A stretch of 64,000 bases of DNA from Alentia gelatinosa (GCA_950022655.1 OX465584.1:45800723-45864722); one strand, 5' to 3'. Shown: positions 23,969-37,200, numbered from the stretch's first letter. Translations and numbers: made by a program. Notes: a model not told the origin generated them from the sequence alone.

Positions 23969-25849
23969 GTAACGCACCCGGGCCCGTGGAGCCGCCCACG
24001 GTCGGAATGTCCCCACCCACACCCCGCCAGCCCTCCTTCCGCGCCGCCGCCAGCTGGCCAGCCGGGCTAATAGAAGTCACCCACGCGCACCGCGGCCGCC
24101 GAAACAGCCATAATTAATATTTCAGGTTTGAATAATGGATGGCAACTCTGAAGCCTGTGAGGAGAAGCCTTTATTAGCCTTGCGTATCTAAGTCCTTTTC
24201 TCTCTGACTGACAAAGGGCGAGAGTGAGGCATGCGTACTGGAGTTCAATGCGGACAGAGAGAGGTCGGGGAAGGTCAGGTGGTGGTCGCGGTTTTTGGTG
24301 TGATATATAAATGATCAAACGCGCGGAATTCAGTGGAATCTTACTTAAGCAGACGACATTTTTCAGCAAGACCCGGAACACCGTTCCCCGCTGTTTCCGA
24401 TTGGCGGATTATGCGGTATTGCATCCGATGATCGCGCCTCCCCGAGGCACATTCCGACACCACAATTAGCAGTGTGGTGAAATGCGTACGCATGCGTGTA
24501 CGTTTGTGACAGTGAAAAGAGGGAATATGGTGATAATTCTGGCCCTATGTCTGTCAACCATGGGAACAGGGGAAGGGTCTCAGAGGTTACGGGCGAGAAT
24601 GCCAGGTCTGGCGTGATAAAGATCACAACGTACAGGTTGGGAAATTACCGCGGAATTCTCACCGATGTGAGGCTTTGTGTGGTTCGTGACCCTGAGTACA
24701 CAGAGAGGCTTGGAATCAGGTCTCCATGTTAATTTGCCAGGTCTTTGAGGGTTTGGTGCAAGAGAATACATGTCTCAAAGTTCCCTTTACATGTTGTCTG
24801 AATATCTTAAATACAGAAAAAGAACCAAACTTCATCATATCACGATAGGACTATTGAATTGCAAACCAAACTTTCAGGAAATTTTGCTAAATTTCGCATG
24901 CATGTTAACGAAAAATCTCGATGGTAAGTTGTCGGGAATGACCATGCATGAAATATCATCGTGCAACGCTGCAAGTGCGTAAAATCATTCATGGGCATCT
25001 GTTAGCAGAAAACCAGTTTTAAAAGAAAATCAAATCGATGCTATAGGGAATACGAGATAGGGAATTGTAGTGGACAGGGAGACGCCACTGGGAGAGAGTG
25101 CGTGTGAGCCGGGACGGCGTGGGGGTGGGGACCCGTGCCTGTGACAGGTGCCTCTCACCTGGCCTCTCACCCGGTATATTCTCATTTTTGAAAATTCGCA
25201 TATTCAACAGACTCATGACGCAACTGGGAAACACAAAATGAACATTGCTGAAAGTCATCAGTGTGGGAGCGTTACAAAAATCCTTAAATATGCATTCATT
25301 TCACACCTGGCTAGATTTGGATCATGCTTTTTGTGACACACGACCCTTGCATATCATCCTTTTGATGTTTCCCATCCCGTTGAGAGGATGTTGATACCAG
25401 TGATTGATATGTCCTGATGGCCATTGTATCTCTTCCACCTTATCGAATGAGAATGAGGATATCACAAATAGGATGGTATCCAATCGTGGTAACTTGAAGG
25501 GCGAACGAGTATGAATTTTCGACGATATTTTTCTTTCAATAGATAGGTTAATCAATACATTAATGGCATTAACATAGGAATATTGGCACTTATATAGAAA
25601 TACAACCGCATCATTTACAGTTATATCCCCCAGCGATAGAGTCCCCTTTCCACTTCAAGAGATTCATGTACTAAGCATTATTCTATATTATGCCTGTATT
25701 AACCAAACGAGAAACTCTTCCTGGAACCAGGGTGTGAATCTGCAAGGACTCAATATCTTATACCACAAGTTACCGCACTCTTCAATTTCTTCGGCAATTA
25801 GTTCTTGGACGTTGGCCACATGCTCATATAGTCTGCCTAAAGGTAAGAG
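23969..25849. other. Presumed intron, nothing recognised
   Basis: If the 23.6- and 28.2-kb exons belong together this is intronic. Short frames on both strands lack support. Confidence 0.35.
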
Positions 25850-26040
25850 TGGTCACTCACTAGAGACTAAAACACCCCATTGACCCACTACTGCTTGATG
25901 TATTTGAATCTCAGGCAGCTGCTGAAATGGCAGGTTGACCGGGTGCAAGTGGGTGCAAATAGCCCAAATATTCTAATTGTTGGTTATTTATAATGCCACG
26001 TTCATTCATCAATGATGAACATACCACTTGCTCCTAGTAT
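25850..26040 (+). repeat. Dispersed repeat family R1, copy 1
   Basis: Shares a core with four other places in the window: GACCGGGTGCAAGTGGGT here, GACTGGGTGCAAGTGGGTT at 37.3 kb. Conserved pieces in order are CACTAGAGACTAAAA, CATTGACCCACTACTGCTTGATGTATTTG, the core, then ATGATGAACATACCACTTGC. It also shares flanks with copy 2, which suggests the real unit is longer than the core. Class unknown; no tRNA-type promoter boxes were evident. Confidence 0.6.
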
Positions 26041-28161
26041 TAGTCCATGCTACTGCTTTAGCTTTTTTCCTGTTTGAACAATCAAGACTGCCTGCACTCG
26101 AAGACTGCCTGCATCACTCAGAGGAATCTACTTCTCACTCCTTCCGTCTGAAATCCTAGTATCAGTGAATTCTGCTATTTCGAGTTTATGGGATCCCACC
26201 TTCATATGCACACGCTCGTCTCACTTTCCCGTCGGTCACGTGAGTTTAGAATGAGTCCCTAACGCCACCTGGTGGGAGCGTCCTGGTTGTCATGGGAACT
26301 GGCTGTCACTATGTGCTGCTGGTTTGTTGGTCAAGGAGCGAGTCAAGAGTGGCAACTTGAGAGAAGGATAGGATGCACAGGTGGCATTTCTCACGTCAGG
26401 TGATAAGCACCAAGTGCCTCCCTGTCTTTGCACCTGACTCACTGTCATCTCAACGATAGAGCTACAATAAAAGTGAATCGTTGTCAGCAATTCGTCCTTT
26501 ATACTACTCTTGAAGCAGGATTCGAGTTCATGATCATACCTTGCTCTCAGCAAGATACTTGGATCAGAAGTCACCTTACAAGATATGCATGAGTATTTCG
26601 CAGATGGTACTCGATCACTCATCAGGGAATATCAAAATGTGCATGATGTGGTGACGATCGTACATCTTGTCGTCCATACAGCCATTCTGGACAAAGAGAG
26701 GCATTTTAATTGGAGCCATCTAGCTTTAATTTCAAAATATAGAGATGTCTTCACAATCTTTAAACCTCACTCATTTCTAACTCTGGGGTCGTTTCTAGGG
26801 GGTGTAGAATAGAAGAGAGCGCATCAAATCATTGCAATTTTCCATTGGTAAATACGCTGTACACATTTTCATATTCATTAATGATGAATTATTTCCCTCT
26901 CTTAATCTCCCGTCTCCTCACATACTGTGAGTTTACATCATGTGCTTGTCAGAGCGTCTATATTATGTATATAACTTGAAATGAACACAAGACACAGGGC
27001 TATATTAGTCGATGGGTGGAGCTCTGATGTGTTGTTTAACATTTACTTAATGAATGTTAGTACCTGGAATGTCTTTTGTTCTGACACGATCATTTCAAAC
27101 GCCAGGAAAAAAGAGGAGCTGGTAAAGAAGGGTGGAGTCCACCATGTCCCCACGTTCTAAGCTAACATGTTTAGAGCTCGTGTGTTGACACCTGTCTCAG
27201 GAGCAAACCCCGCCGAATGTCTAATTTGTCATCATGTAGGGGAGTTATGTGAGCCGGGCTTTTTTTAATTTAAACCCCAGGCATACATGAAGATCTGTGC
27301 GTCTTTCTCTATTACAAGAGGGAGGGATATGTGTTTCAGGTAAATCCCAGTTGATCGTCAGTGCTCCCGTCCATCGCAGGCCAAGACTTGCGGGAGGGAA
27401 AGCCACGGGATATCGGAGGAAATCCCTGCACACCGAACCAGTAAATACAAGCAAAAAAAGCAGCCGTCGATGGGTGTCTGTACGCTCTGCGATAACTCAA
27501 ATATTAGGCCTCCTTTGCTGTCAGGGATCTTCTCGCGTATTGTGTTCGGTGGCGGGGAGGTGATAAACAAGTGAACATATTCGTGGTGACCCTTCCTTTG
27601 ACAGTGAGGAATCCCCGCTGGAACAGTAAGCAAACTCCCACCTGGCAACAGGGATTTGTTGGGTGAGGTTTGAGGGGTGATGAGGAGTGGAGGGGGGAGG
27701 GTAGGACAAATAAGGCGACACGTAGGCACCACTTCAACAAAACAACTAGCACCACCAACATAATGTTCACCAACATTTATATTTACAGTAGAAAACACAA
27801 AAAATTCTCATCGTGAATGGTGCGTTGGAGACAGCTTTTAATGCTCACGCAAACCTTTCTGTAAACATGAATTAACAGAAATAGCTTAATATGGTTCTAG
27901 TTTGGTGCAGATTTCTCAACTGCGTCACCTGTGAATTACACACGAATAATTCCCCAAAACCCCTTCCATATTCGCAAAATTTCCTCTTTCTGATAATATC
28001 ACGGGATATTGTTTGTGGCCAGTTGTCACTCAGCAGCTAAGGGGTTATTTGTCAGTATTTTTGTTGCCCATTTTATAGATCTTTTTGATACGGGTAGGTG
28101 TAGAACCTTTTTTTGAAAAAGATTTTGGTTTCTTTAAAACACATTTTCAGCTTCCTCTCAG
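26041..28161. other. Presumed intron, nothing recognised
   Basis: Short frames only, for example minus strand 26290-26622 and 27358-27798. The latter lie over a C/T-rich minus strand and are not convincing. Confidence 0.35.
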
Positions 28162-28296
28162 CGATGGGCGGTGCCCCTGGTTAGGCCCTTCCCTGAGGGC
28201 ATTGCCCTAGCAGAGGGCAGTTACGTGGTGCCGTGGGGGGCTGAGGGCATTCATCCCTCCATCACACAGATACAAGCGCTCTCTATACCATCACAG
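28162..28296 (+). CDS. Candidate host coding exon, 45 codons, unidentified
   Basis: The best exon candidate in the window. It follows the strong acceptor TTTTCAGCTTCCTCTCAG and ends at ATCACAG|GTAAGC. Exactly 135 bp, phase 0 at both ends, and the chosen frame is open while both other plus frames contain stops. The peptide includes RWAVPLVRPFPEG, LAEGSYVVPWGAEG and SITQIQALSIPSQ. No domain or family recognised. It is compatible in phase with the 23.6-kb candidate. It could still be a chance combination, because splice consensus alone is weak evidence. Confidence 0.5.
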
Positions 28297-30909
28297 GTAA
28301 GCGTGGACTGGGGATTCTGACAAATGTCAAAAATCTTATGAAACATGTATGACGGGTGAACAATGGCTGGCGGCGGGGTAATGACACACCCCCAACCGGG
28401 TCCCATGAGGCTCCCAGTCCCGCCAAATGAGGAGTTCTCACCCTAAACACTCAAAAGGATCAAAGGTTTCCATGGCAACGACAACGGACACCACCTGCCT
28501 CCCCTACCACCTGTACGCCAGCCGAGACAGAGGTGTGTCTTTTGTGCCCCGATGAATTTTACATGAATTATTATTTAACTCAATGGTCGTGAAAGGGAAC
28601 ATTTTTGCTGACACAGTTCTGTGACTCGAGAACGCTGCCTATTACTATCATTATCTTTTTTAAATCAAATTTGTACTTGCACGTATACAGAACAGAGTAG
28701 AAAAATTATTTCTCTTTCAAATCTGAATATGAGTAGCCGAATCGAACACCAAAACCCAGACGTCGCTAGTATTATTGAAACTGGACCAGTTTGGTTTGGT
28801 TTCTACTTTTCTAACTTAATGATTATCATAAATTTTACCGGTGGCTTAAAGACTCGAGGGTGCAAATTGATGACAGTGATTCAAAGTCATCGGCGTGTAA
28901 TCATTTTGGCCGAATCTATCTATTTATACATTCTAGTGACGTTTCTAAGTTATGAGAGAGCAAATAGTATTAACTTTGGTCGTTGTTAGGGCATCCCCGA
29001 ACGACCGACTGACATTATTTTCCCAATTGTCACCCTGTTCATCTCTTTACATGAAGTCCGTGCATGATGGGAGAGCGTACATAATGAAGGGGTGTGATGT
29101 GAGAAATATGCCTACCTTATCCGACACCCAATGTGCACCTCAACATACAGACTGTGGCCGGAGGGTATTTATCTGAATGGGAAGAAGGTATGTATTCTGT
29201 GTATCGACGATAAAAGAAGATTTGGGTTAATTATACCCCATTAAAAATGCAACTTACAGATACTTTAAGACTTCGCTGCTTACAGCTAGTGCTCATACAA
29301 TAAAGCTCATGCTCAATCAGCGAAATCGTGGAACTTTGAATCTCAAGCTCTGTATTGTATTTCAGTTGTACGGTGATAGAAACCGTATCATTCCAGTTCG
29401 AATTGTAATTTCTATTGTCTACGTCTTTTCCAAGTAATACCTTAAAGACATGTGTAGTTCCCTTTGAATGATAAAAAGGGAGGTGGTTTTGAAATAGTCC
29501 AAAAGAGCATTAAGAGGATGGGAAGTGGTGACAGTTATTACCAGTCCTGTGGAGACGATAGTTGATAATACCTCGAGCACTACACTAAGGTGAAACTCGT
29601 CATATGAACTTCGGAGCCTGCTTGGTGAGATGGCAGTCAATTCTGTACTTTTTAGCCTGACATTTGGAGGTTAGATATATGGTGAACTACCTCTTAAGTT
29701 TATAATCTATCTGTCTGGCCGTTATTGTGTTTATATCTTATATACATGTAATGTAACTATGTACATGTACCGGGTGTTTAGATCAAGTTCAGGAACAAAA
29801 AAGAAGGATAAGTATGATGTGTCACAGCAAAAGAGAACAAAAATGAGAGTGTACTCATTCATCATATCATCAAATGGAAACTGAGGGAAGCATAAGAGGT
29901 GTATAAGAAAATATCTAAGTGGCACACTCATAAATACATGTCCAAACATTTAAGTCATGAACAATTTTATTTGAATATATTTGGAATTGCTAATCGATAC
30001 AAGTATCGTCTCAGGATACAGTAGTTCCCAAATATTAGGATATATTTTAGCTGTTAAATCAAATATTATACAGAAGAACGCTGATTAAGATATACACACA
30101 CATATCTTTCCAAATTAATATTAGGTAATTTTCTTTGACGCATCAAGCATTTCCTCAAAATCTACAGAACAACAGAGGGCAAGGCAAGTAGATGTTTCAT
30201 AGCAACCACATATGAGGAGCCTAGCGGGGGCTGATAACAGTATCAAATGATTTGGAGATGGGTATCTGGTGCCTGAATAAATCATTACTTTTAAGTAGTG
30301 ATTATCATCAATATAATGAATGTTAACAAGTACTCAACAAAAACAAATTTTATGTTTGGACGTAGTCTGCATGTTAATAGCAATGTTATCGTTATACTCA
30401 TACCCCACTCTCATCTGTTATCATCATTTTGTAGCCTGTATTTCTATGATAACAGATAAGAGGAATCAGTACTCTGTGCCCATTGGGGATGGATCAGCGA
30501 CGCGCTGCTATCGCTGATATTTGATGCAGATATACCACAGTGATATATCCCAGCTTATCTTTCCCTCAGGACGCTTATCGCAGCTGGGGCTTGGGGATAT
30601 CTGATTCTGTACTTGGTTCAGATTACTTGCCTGAGTGACTCGATGTACCAGACCAACTGTACTTTCCCTGCTCACTATCTATTACTATCTGGGTAGTTGG
30701 TTACCTACCACATATAAAACGTGTAAATTCTGGTCGGATCCGCTTGGAGTTGCTCCCCGACATAGAGACAGAGTGAACCTGACCTAGGGCTGGGGACAGA
30801 AAGGCCACGAGCGTGAGATTCCCGTGTCGTGCTAAATTAAAAACTGCTATTCTTTTGTATTTCTCTACACAGATGTACTTGAATACTTCTATCCTTAGGA
30901 TCCTTTAAG
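28297..30909. other. Gene-poor stretch
   Basis: AT-rich, with a 122-codon plus frame at 28621-28989 that has no splice support and a composition expected from AT-rich DNA. No repeats recognised. Confidence 0.4.
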
Positions 30910-31109
30910 CAGGGGAAACACCAAGCGAGGAACGCAGCGGTTTACGGAATCGCCAACAAAAACGGCGTGTACATGTGAGCTATTATTTCATATTTCACCT
31001 ACGCTAAATCATCAGTGTGTGATATCAGTATGAAATGATATCTCACATACATGCCATTTTGTGTTGGCAATCTCGGAGATCGCTGCCTTGACTCGCTTGG
31101 TGTGTCCTG
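30910..31109. mobile_element. MITE family R2, copy 1, 200 bp
   Basis: Left end AGGGGAAACACCAAGCGAGG; right end reverse-complemented AGGACACACCAAGCGAGTC. The inverted similarity continues past GCCAACA on both sides for about 65 bases. No coding frame. The interior AT-rich loop resembles that of the copies at 31.7 and 51.2 kb (CGCTAAAT; ATTATTGCTTCTGAG-type words). Confidence 0.75.
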
Positions 31110-31663
31110 AGTTTGAACTAGCCATGTTTTTTTCAGCGACGAGACACTATGCAGCTGGTTTCAAGGACACTGGCCGCCAGAGCTACACTATGTTAGCTCT
31201 GGTCGGGTTAAATAGGTGGCCACCTTGACCAACTAGCTGTAAGAGTCTGTGACTCTACCAGATCTCCGTATACGGCTTGGAGATCCCACACAGTGTGATG
31301 CTTAGACTTGCTCGAGTCTTTGATTATGAACATTCATTAAATGATTAAAGAAAATCGGAATACGATTCATTATAGCATGTGTCCTTCTCTGACTGGCCCA
31401 TGAATCCTGTGTCACTCAGAAGGGGTGGAGGGGTAGGATACAGGGACTGAGGCCAGTCTATCTGATGCTGTGCGGGATTTAACCCGACCAACTCCTATAT
31501 CGTAGCGCAGCGCAGACAGGGGTTGGTTGCCAATCTAGTTTCAAGGAGTCTCGAGCTGATGCGGTGACACAACTCGAGCGGCACGATAAGTTATCACACA
31601 GAACAGTGGAGACAGGTGGAGACTCAGTTCCTCGAGTAGAACACAAGCCGACAAGACTTTGCC
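31110..31663. repeat. Spacer between two R2 copies, with inverted words
   Basis: GTCGGGTTAAAT (about 31202) and ATTTAACCCGAC (about 31478) are inverted copies about 270 bp apart, with looser similarity around them. This suggests another foldback element or a rearranged insertion between the two MITEs. Confidence 0.35.
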
Positions 31664-31818
31664 GAAGACACACCAGACGATCTCCAAAATCACCAACAAA
31701 TCATGACGTATATTTAGCGTCTCAGAAGCAATAATCAGGTGAAATATTGAATATCCCCTATAAACGTTGTTTTTGTTGGCGATTGCGGAATCGCTCCGTT
31801 TCTTGATTGGTGTGTCCC
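31664..31818. mobile_element. MITE family R2, copy 2
   Basis: Left AAGACACACCAGACGATCTCC and right, reverse-complemented, GGGACACACCAATCAAG, with CACCAACA / GCCAACA inner words at matching places. About 155 bp, non-coding, more degraded than copy 1, in the same family by ends and by the internal GCGTCTCAGAAGCAATAAT segment. Confidence 0.6.
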
Positions 31819-32742
31819 AAACTTAATTACCAATAACCCTTCAACGTCCGCACATCGTTCCGAGAGCAGTAATTGCACGACAGGGCCCCACATGCTATAC
31901 ACCTATGATACAACGGCAGGTAGCCTCACGAAATCTGACTTTTTTCCAGGTATTTATAGTCTAACGTTAAAGTAACTATGGTGACATTCAATTCAAAAGT
32001 ATCTATATCGAAACATGATATAACCCTACATAAACCCCTAAAGATTTCATCAAGGACTTATTGATAGAATTATCTATCAGGCCATTTATTCAAAACCACA
32101 GGGAAAATTCCTGAAGGCATTGTCCTGTCGTAGCCTAGCAATGCCTTACAGCATTCTCCTGCTCTAAAAAGACCCATGGCTCATGGGTCTACTGCTTGTT
32201 TGTTATCCTCATCTTACAGGTAGGATCTCAATATGATATCAATGGCAATTCTACTTGAAAGCGAGTAATTATAGCTATTACCCCCTACTTTACTTTCCAC
32301 CCATCACTGTTTCGCCTCCCCATGGCCTAGGCCACCAACCCCCTAACTGCACTCAAACTTTCACACATAGACATAAGAACGTTGAAACTCATTTCGACTA
32401 ATTGTGATTGAGGGGAACCGCGGTTTAAAATAGGCTTGTGATTAGATGATTGTGAATGAATCAATTAGAGTGCCTGGCAAACAGGCCACTTAAAATGTAT
32501 GTGTGGACCCACACAGTAGGGGGTAGTCAGAACACTTGAATTAACAGATTGTATTAAAAGTTGTGGGATCATCACAAACCCTGAATACCATATCTATAGA
32601 GCAAAGTCGTCAATATGATATAATCGGTTTTCTCATAGAAATCTCATCTTTGAAACTGTGGGTTTTTGTTCAATAGTAAGGCTATCTATGCACGTTCACA
32701 CGAGATAGAAACGTGCACCATTGTTTATATGACTCTTATTTA

Positions 32743-32812
32743 TTTCACCACTGGTATTTTTCTCCTTAGAATTAACATTGGGAGCTCGTACTCAACGCCC
32801 ATGGAGTATTGA
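32743..32812 (+). repeat. Foldback family R3, end fragment
   Basis: Matches the end segment of the R3 copies at 35.5 and 50.1 kb: CTGGTATTTTTCTCC, then TTAACATTGGGAGCTCGTA, then CAACGCCCAT. Only this end is present. Confidence 0.6.
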
Positions 32813-33157
32813 AAACAAATACTCGATTGGCGATGACGTCACAAACGTTAGCCAATAAGTCAGTGACAGGGGTAAGATGAAATCTGAAGCGCACTCAACC
32901 CGGAGCCTCTAATAATACACCATTCGTTTTGGTCTGCTATGCAACCAATCCGCAAGCAACTCTCAAGGCGTATTTTCGGCGTCTTCGGATCTCAAATCAG
33001 TTCCTTCTTGTTGTTATTTCAATTTTAGGTATTGGTGTAGAAGGCTGTTGATGAAACAGCATCCGTCAGGGCGAGTTCACGTTGAGAAACCCTCGAGGCC
33101 ATACATTGTAGCGGAAAGCACTTGTTGGTAGCCTGGTCAACTTTACTTAATATATAG

Positions 33158-33250
33158 AGTAGAACCCCACCTAACGGACACCCCGTGTAAGCGATAATCC
33201 CGCGTTAACGGACACCCTTGCTCGGAACGGATCCCTCCATTAAATGTTTA
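33158..33250. mobile_element. pogo/Tigger-like MITE fragment
   Basis: GAGTAGAACCCCACCTAACGG, then repeated GTTAACGGACACCC words, as in the terminal part of the complete element at 15.66 kb. The other terminus was not found. Confidence 0.5.
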
Positions 33251-34284
33251 TTCTAATCTCTAATCTGTTGGGTTATTCCCTCATATTAAATACATATATA
33301 GTTGAAATTCTTTCCACCGCAGCAACAGCAAGGGTATTATCGCGGCGAGATCAAATCAAAGAGAAGGGGTATAAAAATGTAATTATCATATAACCTAAAT
33401 GGGACGCTTACGATTAGAGAACCATTCATACTGTACTATTTTTTCTGTAATAAAACTGTGCGGCTCCGGCAGATACTAGAGATATGCTATCGGATTATGA
33501 TGTTTACCCTCCGAAGTGATGTCCCTTCTCTGAGGCTTATAAAATACCAGGTGGAGTAAGCTGTGGCCTGGGGTCAAGAGAACACGAGATAGTCACCTTT
33601 GCTGGCCTGTTTCCAGTTCCAATGGCAGGTGTGATAGAAACGATACACTTCAGATAATACTGCTAGAATGGCCATATATATTGTTCTTGAATTGGGATTC
33701 TATCATATGTGACAACTAGGTACATACGTAGCCACACTTATTTAAGGTCAGGAAACACCGTTTGAAAAATATCGATGTGATTATCTCACAAGGTGAGCTT
33801 CTATCTACTGAGAATGAAGTTGAGCTACTCGTTGTTCCATTGGCGAATGTACATTTGACAAAAATAATCTCAGCATCGGGCCCCTACTACACATGTTTAG
33901 AGTATGTATACAAACCCGAAGCCTACCAAGAAAGTTAGTGCCAACCGACGTCATATATGGTCAATACTTTTAGAGATCTGACAAGAAATAATTTATTAGA
34001 CCTTCATATTTTAGAATCAAATGAATTGGCCTTTTTGAATTCTAAATGATTACAAAAGCTTGTTTAATATTCATCTAGCTTTTGTTATCACTAAGTATCA
34101 TTTAAAAAACTTTATGTATATGAGAAAGAAACTCGGACTATTTTCTGTGCAAGAATCAACTCAAAATAGCAGTGACAATAGAGTGTGTAGTTAGGTCATA
34201 CATTAATACGAGTGGCTACCGCAGGTGATTCTGACATCCGCAGATCGCCACGTAACTTCATATGGTACTACTCCATTACACTAA

Positions 34285-34415
34285 ATGGCCGGGCTAAACT
34301 ACCGGGCTTCCGATGTACACCGACGCGCTCTGCGACGGACACTCGTATTGAATTGAATGGGCGTCGGGGTTCATCGGGAGATCTGAATTCATGCGTCGGT
34401 GTCGGTGGGTTCCAC
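34285..34415. repeat. Short relative of the GTGTCGG/CGACGC element family
   Basis: Left part ACCGGGCTTCCGATGTACAC followed by CGACGC. The right part reverse-complemented, GGAACCCACCGACACCGACG, resembles the element ends at 44.2 kb (CCGGGC(A/T)CCC...CGCC). The plus-strand frame across it (34212-34487) is best explained as low-stop CG-rich repeat sequence. Confidence 0.4.
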
Positions 34416-35457
34416 ATTTTATGTCCATACCCAACTTATACCCGGGACTCCCCATTGTTATGTCATGTTATGTTAATCCTGCAATAGGAATAGAAAGTTA
34501 TGATTAAGATGAACTGCCAGTGACAAGCAGCCTCAGATGACCTGCATATGTTTGAAGTGGGAAAATTACTCCTATTGTATATTTGGATGACTGTTACGTT
34601 GGTTTATGTGAGTAAGAACGCCCACGCGGGTGATTGTGTAACCCTTATTTCAATTGAATAAAAAAAGAGAAGAAAAATAGCTGACATCGGGGGATCGTCG
34701 GATGACATAGTTTGGCAAAAGCAACCCGTCGTTTTGGCGCTTCCAAAGTCACAATGGAACACCCACCTTAGTTTCTCACTGTCGCTTAGAAACTGTTGGT
34801 TAGGCGAGGGTATTGGCCATCGCTATAGCACCTCTAATAGCATGATGGACACCAGAAATAGAAAATACCATATGGTGTTCCATGTATAGACATGATCCTC
34901 CTAAAAAATAAGTATTCATTTCTCTTGACCAGACAGTGCTCTATTCCTATGAGACAGAGGATCGTGTGATCATCCGAATTCCCTCACTGCATGATATCAG
35001 ACCAAGGCCCCATGAGTGTTTGATATTTTTGGTACAAATCTTGCATATTTCAAATTCTATATCCCACGAAGTGTAATATGACAGAGCCTAGTGAGATATG
35101 AAATTGAAAATTAACGAGTCTAAAGTATTAAGCATGCATGTTCTGTTTTTATTCCACCCCTTCACAGAGAATTTTCAATTTTGCCACGAAAATTCTTCAT
35201 CGTTCCAATATTGGATCCGGACCTTCTTTAATTATTTTCTGGAACATATGTAATTTCCATAGAATGTGCAATGTTTATGTTACATTTCCAATGCATCAGA
35301 ATAGCTAAATAGATGATTTAATTCTGAATCCGATTTCCGATTCAGTAAATGGATTTTTTTATGATATGGCCTAAAATAGTATATTCATTTCACATTATAC
35401 AACTAAACTGATCTAAGTTTCAATGTTATTCCTACTCAGTAAGGGTACAATAATATA
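34416..35457. other. No feature recognised
   Basis: AT-rich with no supported frame, repeat or RNA. Confidence 0.4.
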
Positions 35458-35748
35458 TAGAAAACCTATGAGAGTTTAGGGTGGAGCCCGTATCCCATCG
35501 AGTTTGAATCACGTAGTAATTCACAAGGCGAAGCCGCGTGAATTACTACGTGATTCAAATGAGATGTGATCGTGCTCTGACCCTAAACTTGAATAGGTTT
35601 CTGAATTTATCTCACCCTTAATATTGACTTATGGGTTAACTTTTGTGACATAATCCCCCATTGGATATTTTTCCTAAATATCTAATGGGCGTTAGATACG
35701 AGTTCCCAATGTTAAGTCTATGGAGAAAAAATACCAGGGATGAGATAA
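35458..35748 (-). mobile_element. Foldback element family R3, full copy
   Basis: Contains a perfect 22-bp hairpin (arms 35503-35524 and 35538-35559, 13-base loop) inside a longer imperfect palindrome that extends to the AAACCTAT... and ...AATAGGTTT words on either side. To the right come TAACCCAT and AACGCCCAT-type words, then the family end (reverse-complemented CCCTGGTATTTTTTCTCC, ACTTAACATTGGGAACTCG). A second copy lies at 50.1 kb and end fragments at 32.7 and 53.6 kb. Non-coding. The foldback structure suggests a MITE or foldback-type DNA transposon. Confidence 0.7.
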
Positions 35749-37200
35749 AGGCTATTGCTACATCTGCATCCCAATATCCCCTCATAGACCATGCGTGGTA
35801 AGATACTGGTAAGGTTTGAATGACATATGCAGCTGATGATGTTATATGTTATTGTTGCAAACGAGAAGATTTCGAGGTCACAATCACCCTTCACCCCATT
35901 CAACAGATACAAAAATATGACAGGTAGCGTAGTGCGGGTTTCATTTGTGCTGATTACATTGTCAACGCGCTGACTGGCGTGACAACCCGAGCTGTGAGAC
36001 TGGTATCGATTTTTTACTGGTGCCAACAATGACACGGCAGGGAACTGAGGCACAACTATGACTCTGTATTATGTCGGCACCATATGTAAAATACAGTATT
36101 CTCGCTACAAATGTGGATGTCCCCAATCACACAGACATTTATGTAACTTCTGTTTGCATGGGAATATTCATATTACAATTTATTCATTCATTGGATACTT
36201 GGATACTATGACAACCCTTTCATTCTTAGTACAGAACCCCCTTAAATGATAAAAAGATCAGCCAATTGTTGATCCTGTGAATTTGATGATATGAAGAAGC
36301 GGTATCCTTTCTATCACATCGTTTAGGAATGTAATATACCTAAGATATAGTATCATTTGGTTATTTCAATGGTGTCACGTTTTTTCAATGAGTGTAATAT
36401 TGATATATTGGCACTTCAAGCATTCAACTTTCAAACTTTAAAGTCATAGCAGCATAAGCCTATGATTGTGTTTATTCGTGGGACATGAGGCTAAGTTCAC
36501 CCACACTGCCCCTTGGTGCTTCTTTCTCTATTCCTTTTGCCTTTCTCTTATCTCTCTCATATAGCCTATAACTATCTTTGATAATGAAAAAAAGAAGCTC
36601 GGGAATATCGTGATTTTGACGCCGAGAGCCTCAGACCAGTAACCCATCCTAATCCTGGTTACACGAGACAAGGACATGATTCTCCACTGCAACAATGCAC
36701 TATGTACATGTATATAGCTATAACAATCAGTGAATGGAGGGAGGAGCGGGGCAGAGGGGTTAATATTTCTGAATGCGGATGACTCTGTGGTACAGTTCCC
36801 CGTTCATTTGCTGCGCTATACTGGTTTCCTGCCATCCTATTCTTGCTGTGATATGACCTTGTCAGTTGTTAGGGCATAAAACAACAACGACCAAGCAAAC
36901 AATTGGAGAAGAGGGATAGCCCAGGTAACATTCGCCTGCGCAACCTAGGTAATATGATACAGCATCGGCTCTGTCGTCATTGGGTGTGTGGCAGTTTATC
37001 TAGTGGTTTCGACAGCAACACAGGATATAAAATGAATATGTTGTACATCACCAGTTTTCAGTGCCGTATATTTTGATGGCAGTAATTTTTTTTTAAGTTT
37101 AATTTCATATACGCTTCCTAGGTTAGGAAATGTTATATAGACCTTCAGCATAACTATCCGTTCACCATCTACAGGCTAACACCGTGACATTGAGAAAGGA
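35749..37200. other. Gene-poor stretch
   Basis: A 111-codon minus-strand frame at 35718-36053 overlaps the end of the R3 element and is not credible as a gene. Nothing else recognised. Confidence 0.4.

Larger units (their letters stand above)
31819..34299. other. Non-coding stretch with hairpins and repeat fragments
   Basis: Two short stems occur at 32130-32200: AAGGCATTG with CAATGCCTT, and GACCCATG with CATGGGTC. A fragment of foldback family R3 lies at 32743-32812 and a pogo-like end at 33158. No exon recognised. Confidence 0.4.

Noticed and set aside
28621..28989. 122-codon frame after the 28.2-kb exon
   Set aside because: Composition follows AT-rich DNA, there is no acceptor at its start, and the preceding donor GTAAGC indicates intron here.
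34212..34487. 91-codon plus-strand frame
   Set aside because: Overlaps the CGACGC-type repeat relative; no independent evidence for a gene.
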